Source of the DNA: Acarospora socialis
Taxonomy: Eukaryota; Ascomycota; Lecanoromycetes; Acarosporales; Acarosporaceae
DNA length: 64,000 bases
Direction: 5' to 3'
Assembly (NCBI GenBank): GCA_025617375.2
Contig: JAMYGW020000014.1
Coordinates: 372,001-436,000 of the forward strand
The notes under the pieces were generated by a model, which saw only the letters and a list, made by a program, of their open reading frames with translations, did no database searches and had not been told where the DNA came from. A program made the translations under genes and the position numbers. This document shows positions 24,201 through 35,746 of the stretch, piece by piece. Numbering within the stretch: position 1 is the stretch's first letter; each line of letters starts with the position of its first letter.

Positions 24201-24890
24201 GGTATGACGTTTATCCACCGTCTCAGAGATAGAGACCTTCGGTGGCGGAGTGCGGACGCTAGAAGTGAGGTTGTGTGTAAGAAAAGGGTCAGTTAACAGC
24301 GTTGAGTTATGATAGGGTGAAGTGTTAAGACGGTAGATGTCGGTGACGATGCATGTTATAAAGCAAGTCGCAATCGAACTTGGTCCTTTCGGGCCTTGAA
24401 CAGTCATGGCGATCCGGAACCTTGACGACTTCGCGAATATCTTCACGGATTGTCTTAAGTTCCTCGGCATCGAGGACCTTCTCGGCACGGTGGCGCAGGG
24501 ATTGCTTGTCTGCGATGCCGATCGATGCTGGTTTCCACCACCTTACTGCAGCTGGCCGTTTAGTGTGTTCTTACGTAGCAGCAGCCGGAATCGATAACGA
24601 TCGTGACTGCACGCGAGCTTTGCACCTGCTGTAACTTGTATCCCTGCTACTCTCCAAGTGTCGTCGCCCAGAATCAACCAGACTAGGGAAGGGGCAGCTT
24701 GATCGTACCGGTCTCGTAAGCGATCAACCTCTGCGGTTTGAACGACGCACTGACATGACTTTAAGCATTTGGCACCAATGAGTCCGCCGAGATCCTCACC
24801 ATCCCGGCTGGTAATGCTCACCATGAACCGGCCCGCCCCGAACACGTCTCCTTCAACCACGATACGCAGCGGTATCCCGCACGCCTGCGT
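21250..24890. other. Eroded stretch left of the tandem duplication
   Basis: Minus-strand frames at 23121-23429, 23554-23892 and 24102-24488 follow one another and might be pieces of one decayed gene, but no motif supports a name. A plus-strand frame from about 24757 is open to 25022, across the left edge of the tandem duplication. Base composition is ordinary and CpG is frequent, in sharp contrast to the next 2.7 kb. Confidence 0.25.
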
Positions 24891-26560
24891 GCCCCACCAC
24901 CTCATCGCCAAACTTTGCTACTTACCGCTTTCGAACGTTCGCGTGCCATTGCCGCGGCATTGGACGCCGAGACCTTCTCCACCCGCGACCGCGGCCGACA
25001 GGCCGCGACACCATCCCTGTAATAGCAATGCATCTTGGGTATGTCATAAGGTAGACAGGACGTAGCAGCCAGCTAACGTAAACCCACATGCCTCAAAGAC
25101 TAGCAAGCCGGACACATGAAGAACAAGCAAGAGGACAACAAATGAGAAAGGACAAGGTGCTTATTGTTGGGTCTGATCTATCTATGATGAGTTTAGTTCA
25201 GTTATAAGAGTTGCACATTACACTTGCCTGTGTAGTCAATATACAATCAGGCAGATAGAACTGTTTTGTATATGAGAGTATAAAAGAATATATTATTGGA
25301 GATCAATCTTCTGCGGGAGGGAAGACAACAATATTGCAAATAATGAGAATGTATTGTCACAACTCCATACATGTGTTAGTCAAGATACACATTCATGACA
25401 CAGGCACCACAAGCATCAAGGAATGAGTATGTAATAAAGAGGAAGAGGTTTCTGATTCAGGGAAGCAGTTTGCTGTTAAAAAACATGATTTTCATTCAAC
25501 AAGAATTTGAATCATTGAGGGTTGAACAGACTCTAAGATCATTCTTGACTGATCATTATAAAAATTGTTTCACAACTTATTATTGTTATTCTCTTACCAC
25601 AAAGAATTCACAAGCAACATCTCACAAGATACTCATGCTGAAATTAATGAAAGACATGTGTGCAATCAACTATAAATTATGCACTCTCCTTCTTCTCTCA
25701 TGCATGATATCTGTGTTTGAAGTGGTGACCAAGTTCTGTGATTGAATGGTGTTGAACAAAGTCTTTGTGTGTTGATTCACTTTGATGTAAAGTGATGAAG
25801 CTATCTTGTCAGTGACAACAAGAACAGCAATATCATCATCAATGTGATTGAAGAGTCAGTGTTGAGCATCAAAGAGCCTTTTTTTGACACTTCAAGATTG
25901 AACTTCAGCAGATGTTGGTGCTGCACCATGACTTAAAATGCAATGAGCAAGATTTGTAGATACACACCACAGCACATGAGTGCTTCATATTTGTCATGCT
26001 GTTTTCTAACAAACTAGTCAGACTATGAAAGGGTGACTGATGTTTGATGAGAGCTGAATTGAGCAATTGTTCTTGAACTGACACTACTGATGTTGAATTT
26101 AATGATGAACAGATTATGTTGAGATCAAGAGAGGTGATGATGATCATGTGACTGACAATATTAGTCTTGATTCTCATAGATGTTTGACCACAATCTGACT
26201 CAGTCACTGATTCAGATCAATACTGACAATCAGACAATGAGCAGTCTCAATCACAAATATGTTGTCATTGAATGAATATTGCTGATGAGCAACCTGATTT
26301 CTGATCAGTCAGATCAAGATATTCTTGATGATAATGGTAGACTCATCTTTTGTGTTTTAAACTGAATTTTGGGTTACTCAAGTTGGTAGAGCCAACAAAG
26401 AAAGCATTTCACTTGCCTCAGTGCTTGTAGTGAAAGTTAATTGCTGATAGAGTCATAATGAAGAACTAGCATTTGTGACTTATTGTAGAAGAACAGAATT
26501 CAGTGTTGATTGAGAGCATGATAGAAAGAAAGCAGTAGACAGAATGACTAGGAGTTTTAG
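24891..26560. repeat. Tandem duplication, unit 1 (1670 bp), CpG-erased
   Basis: The unit matches 26561-28230 at a constant offset of 1670 bp. The first roughly 200 bp keep many CpG dinucleotides, for example the GC-rich block around 24930-25010. From about 25140 to the end I find a single CG (near 25314), while CA and TG are abundant. Differences from unit 2 are almost all transitions. Many pair CA here with TG there, implying an ancestral CG changed on opposite strands. No intact gene survives, and the origin of the unit, host or transposon, is not recognisable. Confidence 0.85.
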
Positions 26561-28230
26561 AGCCCACCACCTCATTGTCAAACTTTGCTACTTACTGCTT
26601 TTGAATATTTGCATGTCATTGCTGCAGCATTGAACACTGAGACCTTCTTCACCCACAACTGTGACTGACAGACTGCAGCACCATCCCTGTAATAGCAATG
26701 CATCTTGAGTATGTCATAAGGTAGACAGAATGTAGCAGTCAGCTAACATAAATTCACATGTCTTGAAGACTAGCAAGTCAGACACATGAAGAACAAGCAA
26801 GAGAACAATGAATGAAAAAGAACAAGATGCTTATTGTTGGATTCAGTCTATCTATGATGGGTTTAGTTCAGTTATAAGAGTTGCACATTACACTTGTCTG
26901 TGCAGTTGATATACAATCAGGCAGATAGAACTGTTTTGTATATGAGAGTATAAAAGAATATATTATTGGAGATCAATCTTCTGCAGAAGGAAAGACAATG
27001 ATATTGCAAATAATGAGGATGTACTGTCACAACTTCATACATGTGTTAGTCAAGATATGCATTCATGACACAGACACCACAAGCATCAAGGAACAAGTAT
27101 GTGGTAAAGGGAAAGAGGTTTTTGATTTGAAAAAGCAGTTTGCTGTTAAAAAACACAGTTTCCATTCAACAAGAATTTGAGTCATTGAGGGTTGAACAGA
27201 CTCTAAGATTGTTCTTGACTGATCATTATAAAAATTGTCTCACAACTTATTATCATTATTCTCTTATCACAACAAATTCACAAGCAATGTTTCACAAGAT
27301 ACCCATGCTGAAATTAATGAAAGACATGTGTGCAATCAACTATAAATTATGCACTCTCCTTCTTCTCCCATGCATGATATCTGTGTTTGAAGTGATGATC
27401 AAGTTCTGTGGTTGAATGATGTTGAACAAAGTCTTTGTGTGTTGACTCACTTTGATGTAAAGTGATGAAGCTATCTTGTCAGCAGCAACAAGAACAGTGA
27501 TATCATCACCAACATGATTGAAGAGTCAGTGCTGAGCATCAAAGAGCCTTTTTTTGACACTTTGAGATTGGACTTCAGCAGATGTTGGTGCTGTGTCATG
27601 ACTTGAAATGTGATGAGCAAGATTTGTAGATACACATCATGACACACAAGCACTTCATATTTGTCATGCTGTTTTCTAACAAACTAGTCAGACTATGAAA
27701 GAGTGACTGATGTTTGATGAGAGCTGAATTGGGCAATTGTTCTTGGACTGACACTACTGATGTTGAATTTAACAATGAACAGATCATGTTGAGGTCAAGG
27801 GAGGTGGTGGTGACCATGTGGCTGGCGGCATTAGTCCCAGCCCTCATAGATGTTTGACCGCAATCTGACTCAGTCACTGATTTGGATCAATACTGGCAAT
27901 CAGGCAATGAGCAGTCTCAATCACAAATATGTCATCATCAAATGAATATTGCTGGTGAGCAACCTGATTTCTGGTCAGTCAGATCAAGGTATTCTTGATG
28001 GTAATGGTAGACTCATCTTTTGTGTTTCAAACCGGATTTTGGGTTACCCAAGTTGGTAGAGCCAACAAAGGAAGCGTTCCACTTGCCCCAGTGCTTGTAG
28101 TGGAAGTTAATTGCTGATAGAGTCGTAATGAAGGACTAGTGTTTGTGGCTTATTGTAGAAGAACAGGATCCAGTGTTGGTTGAGAGCATGATAGAAAGAA
28201 AGCAGTAGACGGAATGACTAGGAGTTTTAG
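26561..28230. repeat. Tandem duplication, unit 2 (1670 bp), CpG-erased
   Basis: This second copy has the same length as unit 1 and abuts it directly. Its left part, including the segment that is GC-rich in unit 1, is heavily changed: every CG in the first 130 bp of unit 1 appears here as TG or CA. Its last roughly 400 bp are nearly unchanged relative to the inferred ancestor (GGCGGC, ACCGC and similar survive), while the corresponding end of unit 1 is eroded. A third CCCACCAC follows immediately at 28233-28240, and unique sequence starts after it. Confidence 0.85.
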
Positions 28231-28240
28231 AGCCCACCAC

Positions 28241-28857
28241 GGAGTCGGGGCTCACGTGAGCCTCTACGGTCAAAAGCTCCACGGCCGTGAACAGTCGCCG
28301 ATGGTCCCGATGGAAAGCTTTATAGCTGATGTGATAGCTTCATCGTCGATGCGGTTGTCTGGTTCTAGACATGTCTGTGGCAGTGTTGTGGCATTCACCC
28401 TAACTCTATTGCGCAATTACCCAAATGATGGCTGACGAACTGCATCTTCGGACCTGTACCGAATTGAAAGGAGCTCTCTGTGTCGGCGGCGGATGAGTAC
28501 AGAGGGGATGTGGGCAGTTCCTCGTTTCTCCCCGCATTGGTTTCATCGCCGCACACCACTTCAGAGGAGTATTTCATTCCATTAGTACCATCGACCTCAA
28601 CACTGCCGGTTCCTCTAAATATTCCTTCACCTTCGAAGTCACCGGCCCAGTCGCCAATGCTATCGTCCTCAGAACCCTCCACTATTTCCACTTTGTCCTT
28701 GCCTGCATCATCTCCAGCTTCTCTATCAGTGCTTTATTAACGTCGTCGTCACTTCCGACTCCTTCGGGATCAATGCTAAACGCGGGACTGAGGTCCCGTG
28801 ACGCCGACCTTCCTATCTCGACGGAAGAAGACTGAAGGGAAGGGGACCGGTGTCAGC
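28241..28857. other. Gene-free stretch right of the tandem duplication
   Basis: Normal CpG content returns at once. There is a Ser/Pro/Thr-rich frame on the plus strand (28480-28740) and an acidic one on the minus strand; both look like low-complexity shadows. No gene is supported. Confidence 0.3.
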
Positions 28858-29500
28858 TCACTTATTGCTCTTGGAAGTTATCTCTGAAAGCACCCTTCGT
28901 CTGTAACTTGACTCTCTGTGTCTCAGTTTGTCCTTGGTGAGCTTGATGACATGTGGATGATGACTCCTTGGCTGCTCGTTTCCGCGACCGTGCATGAAGT
29001 GGAGAATCAGACCACCTTCGTCTTCCGCCGCCCAGATGCGGTCAATTGCCAAACCGCTGGTAGTGACGTCTTTGGCTAGGCCAAGTCGCTGGGCAGTGAG
29101 ATTGAAGCTCAAAGTTGCTGGTTAGTAGGCTTGAGGGATGAAATTGATGCGATCACCGCACTGATCTGGGGGGAAGAGGTCCTGGAGCTGGTCAATGGCC
29201 CTATCCCCTGTTACTCCGGTTGTCCCGTAACTTGGTCACGGCTGTTGCCAGACCTCGGTCTCTTGTCGCAGCAGCTTTGAGGTGTCTATCAAGGTGGTTA
29301 GAAGCTGTGTTGACCAGTCATGGTGTGACTTGAGAACGTTGACGAGGTAATCGGTGGGAGTGCATTCTTCAGGTTTGTAATCAATGATTATAGCTCTGCA
29401 AATGAACTCCAACCTTCCAGAGACGACTGGACGGTATGTGATCCTGTATATCACGAGGGTGAGAACGGCGCGAGGCGGGCAAAAACAAATCACTGCTTGA
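28858..29500 (-). pseudogene. Relic of a spliced gene, unassigned
   Basis: The minus-strand frame ending IDTSKLLRQETEVWQQ (29493-29240) runs into a further open piece interrupted by one stop. After a likely intron with a perfect CTACTAACCAG branch/acceptor at about 29106-29116, the frame 29112-28858 follows (LTAQRLGLAKDVTTSG, then a basic C-terminus). The branch site and the coding-like composition suggest that this was a host gene. No family is recognised. Confidence 0.35.
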
Positions 29501-30700
29501 GGTACAAGCGCAGGGTAGAGGTTCAGTATTTGAACTGAAGATGAGTATTGGTTCGAGTGGAGTTGAACGGTTGGTTTGTTTGGTTATGGAATAACGAGGG
29601 AGGATCAAGGGTAAGGTGGCCGTTGACGGCTCGGCAGATTGAGGACGTCGATGTGGATGCAAGGAGAGGCAGCGAATGAATGAATCGGTGAGGTTAAGAT
29701 AGTATAACGAGACTGTCAACCGGCCTACTGGCCGGGGTCCATGATGTCGAGGTCCTTGGTGTGATGGGCAGCGAATTAGTCGTTGTCATCGTCATTATGG
29801 CGGAAGCCGCCAATGCTACCAAATTGCCAAGTGCACGATGTGAAGTGGAGGAACGATGTTGTCTCTCCAGGCTATTTGAGTAACTAATCACCTTATTATC
29901 CCAGCTAGACAGATGGATAGCAGATACGCAGAAGAAATACACCACGAGATGTCCATATTCTGCATCGAATGATGACATTGCACAAGAGTAGGGCGAGTAC
30001 CTGGGCTTTGTTGATCCTGTGGTTCCAGAGTGATAACTCTTTCTCTCTGAATAGCTGCCGCCCCCATACCGCTCTGGTCGTGGATTGAAGGGAGATATTT
30101 CTGTGCCTGAGGCATGTTGTTGGCTTGCGAGTGGCAGTAACAAGTGGTTGAAAACGGCACCAGCTGCAACGGCCATGTCTTGATCCTGCAACTTAGTACT
30201 GACACAGCAGCTGAACGTAAGTCTTCACTGTCATGATTCTCATTGTATTGTATTTCTTTGTTGCACATCGTTGTTGTAATTTAACATATGTAGGTCGCCA
30301 GCGATGAAGTACTTACTTAACGTACTGCGTCAAGTGCTTCCTCAGGGTATTTGCAAAATTCTCCGCCACCCCAGCCAACACTTTGCCCTACTTACGGGAG
30401 GATCTTCAACTCAGAGCTAGTTGGTCAACATAAGGACAATGAATTGCAAATAATTTCGTCTTGATATACATGCAGTAGAGCAACATGCATTCAGGCTCAT
30501 TCAACTGATAATATAGGTCCTTCTTATCATTATTCTCCTGAAGGGCAAAGTCAGGTGGTGGCGGAGATTCTTGCAAATAGCCCTCTCTGATGTGGGGTTC
30601 TTCCCTAAACCTCAACCTTTCAAACAACCGCGCCCTACCATCCCACCTATTCTAGTCTTTCATTTAGATGTCATAATTGCACTAGATACTATGATCTTTT
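29501..30700. other. Gene-free or eroded stretch
   Basis: Overlapping minus-strand frames (29694-30191, 29888-30268) are rich in His/Ser/Thr and lack motifs. No gene is supported; the right end may hold the lost 5' exons of the REI1-like pseudogene. Confidence 0.3.
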
Positions 30701-30704
30701 GCAG

Positions 30705-31950
30705 ACAAAGCCGTTACTTATCGCGAGAAGAATGGCGACTCCGGAACAAGTTACACGTGCAGTGTCTGCTCAACATCAGTCGAAGACCATGCTCTGCAGC
30801 ATGCCCACGCCAAGAGCGATTGGCAGTAAGGCTTTATAGGACTCAGATCCCTTCAGATCTCCATCCGCTTACTTGTGTCTCAATTCTAGCGTCTACAACG
30901 TTAAGAGGCGCATAGTGTCGTTACCATCGATTTCCTCCCAAGACTTTGACGAGAAAGTCGCGGATGCACTGGAGACATTGGACTTGCCACATACTGACTC
31001 GCCACTTGCGTGCGTTTTGCAAATATTGCGACAAGGCTTACGGGCGATCTGAAGTCATATCAGAAGCATATGAAGAGCCGAAAGCACTTGCAGAGATTGG
31101 TACAGACCGAGTCTGGCAAGGATGCGGGACCTGGAGCAACGACCGCCTCTCTAGCGGACATGGCGCTGGATGAGGAGCAGGCTTCCGTCAGACTCTGAAT
31201 AGCGCGGAGGCAGCGGAGACTCCGTGGCTGTTAGGACATTTGTTCCCACCCAATCTGTACTCATGATTGCACGACTCTTGATATGAATCTCGAACACATG
31301 CAGAAGACCCACGGCCTGTACCTCATTGGCGTGAAAACCTTCGTTGGCTACCTCTACACTATCAGTTTTGAGTTCATTAAGTGCCTGTACTGCGGACACG
31401 TCTAACACAGGCGCCGAAGCGATCCGACAGCATATGCTGGACAAGGGACATTGCAGGCTCAAACCCGACAGAAACACCGAGTACAAGGAGTTCTACGAAT
31501 ATACCCCCGGAACCGAGGACGCAGCAGGTCACATTCACGGCGATAGTACGCAAAACGCTCTAATTCTGGAGATCGCGAAGGGTCAACGTGAAGGGTCTTG
31601 ACAGTACACTATCACAAGAGCTGTACTTCCCTACGGGGCACACCGTCTGACACCGGTCGCAAGCGCGCTCGGGTTGGCATAGTGTTTGCCGCCAGATCAG
31701 ATCTACTGAAGGTTCGACCATCACTATTACCGACACTACCGCTGCCGCGGCTGATCCAAGCCTCCACCACCTCCTCGTGGGCAACAGCTGATTACAAGAG
31801 CAAGAGGGATGCTTGGCCTCATCGGGGTGTCGGACCATCAGAGATGCGCCTTGAGAGCGGTGGAGAAGAACATGATCAATGAAGAAATCGGGCGTGGAAT
31901 CAGTAAAGGGCTGCAGCGGAGAAGGCGGCCAACAGGCAGAATATCGATGT
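30705..31950 (+). pseudogene. REI1-like 60S ribosome biogenesis factor, broken
   Basis: REI1 is a cytoplasmic C2H2 zinc-finger protein that recycles the Arx1/Alb1 export factors from pre-60S ribosomes. The signature is seen in order: YTCSVCSTSVEDHALQHAHA then, across a 64-nt intron (30826-30889), WHVYNVKRRIVSLPSIS; CKYCDKAYG then SYQKHMKSRKHLQRLVQ (about 31017-31100); LEHMQKTHGLYLI (31290-31330); IRQHMLDKGHCRL (31420-31465); ELYFPTGHTV then a stop then HRS (about 31618-31650); and GLIGVSDHQRCALRAVEKNM (about 31815-31880). Frame changes near 31000 and 31050 and several stops show that it is dead. The start is missing: TTTTGCAG at 30697-30704 looks like an acceptor whose upstream exon is lost. 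A working REI1 gene is presumably elsewhere, so this is probably an extra paralogue. Confidence 0.75.
30826..30889 (+). other. Intron in the REI1-like pseudogene
   Basis: The donor is GTAAGG, with a CTTAC branch region and a TTCTAG acceptor; length 64 nt. Splicing joins Asp-Trp-His-Val-Tyr-Asn, exactly the conserved Asp-Trp-His of the first REI1 finger. The retained intron shows that this copy arose by DNA duplication, not by retrotransposition. Confidence 0.7.
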
Positions 31951-32360
31951 GAGCTGTAGCCCGCGAAGAATTGATAAAGTCAACGATGATGCCGATGGTG
32001 TTACTGCTATAGCCGGACGTTTCCGGACCGATCAATGGCTGAATACGGATAGACTGCTATCTTGCGGTAAGCTGGTTGATGCTCTGTCACTACTTATACC
32101 GAAATCTCGTTTGCCAACAAGTCCGGCTACATCCTTTCGTTCAGGGTCGCTCGTTTGTCGAGATTGATCTCTTCCCTTTTCTTCCTTCTATTGCGTGCGT
32201 CGGCTGGAGACTTTGCGGCATTTTGCCCCATTCCGGTAATGATTCGAACAAATGAATGTTTCTTACTCTTAAGTGTCGTAGGCGTATTGAGTGAGGGACG
32301 GCTTGTGACCTCTGAGGATTGAATTGAAATGAGGAGGGGAAACGTTACTCGATATTCAAA
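31951..32360. other. Gap between the REI1-like and NRPS pseudogenes
   Basis: No gene or NRPS motif is recognised. The N-terminal part of the first NRPS adenylation domain should have been here but is not visible, so the left end of the NRPS was probably lost. Confidence 0.35.
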
Positions 32361-32439
32361 TTGAATTGGGGAGAGAAAGTACTCATGTATCATACATGGC
32401 CGGTGTCTTCTTACCTCGAGTGTGGTACAGGCATTCCAA

Positions 32440-33300
32440 GTCTACCTGCTTTTGTTATTGGCTACGGCCCAACCAAGTGTGCGGTTCCGGTCTCTCTCAC
32501 GCGCGTCCCGCCCTCCTCGGACCTTGGTGTGCTCGGGAACCCTTTACCTGGGAGCGTCATCCTCCTGCTCGACGCTCACAATCATGTCCCGCGTGTGGAT
32601 CAGATTGGGGAGGTGTATATTGGCGGCTGCCAGGTATTTACCAGGTATCTCAGCGAGTTGGAAGTGACGCAGAGCGCCGTGCACCCGATGCCACAATGGA
32701 AGCAAGAACTCTTTGCCAGCGGCGACTTAGGCACATATCCGAAAGATATGACGATCCAACTTCTTGGCAGGAAAGACACGCAGGTCAAGCTGCTCGGAGA
32801 GAGGGTGGAATGGAAGAGGTCGAGGTAGTCATTGGTCGCCGTCGAGGCATTGCGCGCTGTGCGGTCCTGGTCTACCCAGATTAGCTCCACGCCGTAGTGG
32901 AAGTGGACCCCGAGGACTGTAGACCAACCCCGGATGACATCAACAATGGTGTCTGGATCAACTCTCAGAATGTCTCACGCCGGAGGTGTCGTTCGTGCCC
33001 AGAATACCCTTGACAACAAGCAACATGTTAAATCAACAGGCGGTCAAGCGGGATATCAAGGAGATTCGACTGCATGAGGCGGTAGCACCCGATAGCGTCT
33101 TGAGATCAGAGGCGGAAGGTTTCATTGCGTCCCTGATCACTCAGAGCGTCGGGTGTGCGCCGAAAGACGCCAAGCTGCCTCTCCAGTATCATGGACTGAA
33201 TTCCATTAGACTCCTACAGCTACGGGCGTCTGTAGCGGAGCATTACGGTGCCATGCTGACCTTTGCTCAGATTCGATCCGCTAACTCGATCAGAGTCTGG
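32440..33300 (+). pseudogene. NRPS fossil: module 1 relic (A C-terminal half, T)
   Basis: Adenylation cores A5 (GYGPTKCAV), A6 (GEVYIGG), A7 (SGDLGTY) and A8 (GRKDTQVKLLGERVE) lie between about 32455 and 32815. A thiolation motif with its phosphopantetheine Ser (GLNSIRLLQL) lies near 33193-33225. The substrate-binding part of the A domain (A3-A4) is absent. Confidence 0.75.
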
Positions 33301-33379
33301 GTCAACTATTCGAGGGGCTGCTCGAGTCACCGCCGAACCCAAGCCCCTGCCTGGACTGTGATGTCGCGGAGGAGCAGCT

Positions 33380-35746
33380 GCTTCTAGCGTCGGACGCTCA
33401 ATTTGCCGTGTGGATGGCGCAGGAGCGGTACACCGACACCACATACAACGTCGGGAGGGTGCTCCGACTTGGAACACCCGATATCCGCAACTTCTACCGT
33501 AGTCTACGAGCGGTAGTGAAGTATCTAGACATCTTCAGAACCATAATCGAGTGCGATCCGGTAGCTGCGATGTTACGTTGTGTTCGCGCTAGAGGCACCA
33601 TTCTTATCACCTGACATGATGCTGGGCAGCGTCGGTTCAGCGCTCTTAGAACACTCAGTTGTGTTTGTCTATAACAGAGCAAGCGTGCCACAGTATTCCG
33701 AGTGTATGTCCGACTTGTCGAGCTATGTGTTGACGAGAAAGTACGCGATGTTTGATCTCACCCTGACGGTGGTGGATTAGTCCGACGGAATCTCGGTGTG
33801 CTCAACATATAATGCCGGTAAATTCGCGTCGGACTTTATCGAAGGCATTGTAGAGTCCTACCTGCGACTGCTCGAGGCCGTCACGCGCGAGGGCACGGCG
33901 CAAGGCTTTCGAACCCTGTCGACTCTGTCTGCCACCGAGGCGGAACGCGTGAAGCAGTTCTGCAAGACTCTGCCGCTGAAAGAGCCTCTTGGTGAACTGT
34001 TGCTACAAGACCTGTTCGAGCGCAACGTGTGAAAGATCCCAGGCGCTGTGGCAGTTGATTTCTCCTCGGGAAAGCAGCGGATGTGCTTACATATGAACAA
34101 GTGAGCAAGCAGGGCAAGACATTGAATTTCTTTGAGACCTTCGTCGTGTTAATGCACTACCAGGCGAACCAAGTGGGCCTCGCGCTCCAGACGACGTACG
34201 GCGTTAGGGTCGGCGATGTAGTTGCCGTCTACGTAGACCAGACCTCCAAGCTCGTGATTAGCATCCTGAAAGCAGGAGCAGTTTATACTCCGCTCGCGCG
34301 AGACGGGAGTTGGCCTCTCCGAACCATCAATCATATCATCCACAGATGTCGAGCCAAGGTCATTGTTGTTGATGTTCCCGTCCTCTATGGCATTATATCG
34401 CTTATTCTTGATGTCAAGCCACTCCTAGGGCGTGCCGGTCCAGAGACCGTGATCTGCTCGGCTCATCCGGGCTGTACTGCTTACGTCCTCTGGACGTCCA
34501 GTACGACGGGCGAGCCCAAGAGCATAGAATTTGCTCACGCGGCGGCCGTGGCCTGCATATCTAACATATTGCGGCACGTCTACACCCGAAGGTCTAGCGC
34601 TCGGGTGCTGCAGTTCTCCAGCCCTTCTTCGATGCTTCTCTGAACGAGTGCTGCGAAACGCTCGCGCTAGGCGCCACCATCTGTATGATGCCACGCGCAG
34701 AGCTTCTAGAAGCCCTGCGGAGAGCCGTGACCGTCCTCAGACCCCCCGCGCCTGTCTCACGCCCAGCGTGGCGCTGCTGCTCGATTCCACACCTCTCAGC
34801 TGGACGACCTGGTCCTGGTGGTTGAGGTAATGATACGCAGTCAAAGACAAGTTTGTTGGCTCCAGGACGAGACTCATCAACGGCTACGGCCCTGCTGAGG
34901 TCAACGTGGTGTAAGTGCTCCTCAGTGAGGAGGAAGGCAAGGGTTCCTTTGACGGATGCTGATTGGTGATCTATGTATATTAGGACGTTCGCTGACTTGC
35001 ACGCAAACGACAATGTGTGCTCCTTTAGCTGGCCGCCAACTGCGGTGCAAATCGCCATTCTCGATCGGTTTGGTGATCTGGCTCCGCTGTACGCTTAAGG
35101 CGAAATCTGTCTCAGTGGGCCGCAGGTGTTCCGCGGCTATCAGCGCCGAAAAGACTTGACAGAACGCTGGCCATGTGACGCACGAGCACTACGGCCGGCT
35201 GTACAAGACCGGTGATTTTGGGTTCCTCGATCGCACGGGTAACGTCATCTTCTGCGGGCGACGCGATCGCCAGGTCAAGTTTTAACGGGCACCGCATCGA
35301 GCTCGACAGCCTCTCCATCTTCATAGAGCGTTCTTTGTATGTCGAGAAGGCCGTTGTTGCCGTATTGAAAAATCGCCTTGTCGCTTTCTTACTGAATCCC
35401 AGCAAGGATGGACCGAAGGATCCGACGGGAGCTCATTCTGCACGGTCTGGGAAAGGTAGAGCTCGACACGATCCAAAAGCACGCTCAAGCTCATCTGCCG
35501 TCTGCCACGGGATCGAGCACGTGGCTGTAGATCTCTTACGTGCCCGTTATGAACACAGGGAAGGTCAACAGGCGCAAGCTGGCAGACTGTCTCAATGCCG
35601 TGGAAGAGGATGATACTTCTGCCGCGCCAGAGCACGGGTGGGGATCGACCGTCTCTCGTTGCTACCGTGAGGTTCTCGGGCTCTCGGTCCGCATGACGGA
35701 TAATCTCTTCGAACAAGGCTTAACCTCCTACTCGGCTATGGCCTGA
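33380..35746 (+). pseudogene. NRPS fossil: module 2 relic (C, A, T)
   Basis: A condensation-domain start (SDAQFAVWMAQ) lies near 33388, and the C-domain end precedes the A domain from about 34083. Adenylation cores are A2 (ILKAGAVYTPL), A3 (WTSSTTGEPK), A5 (NGYGPAEVN), A7 (YKTGDF), A8 (GRRDRQVKF) and A10 (NTGKVNRRKL). A thiolation motif (FEQGLTSYSAM) ends near 35740. Confidence 0.75.

Noticed and set aside
25140-27900. Short frames on both strands inside the CpG-erased duplication
   Set aside because: Each appears in both units with many stops around it and has no recognisable motif; they are products of AT-rich, mutated sequence.
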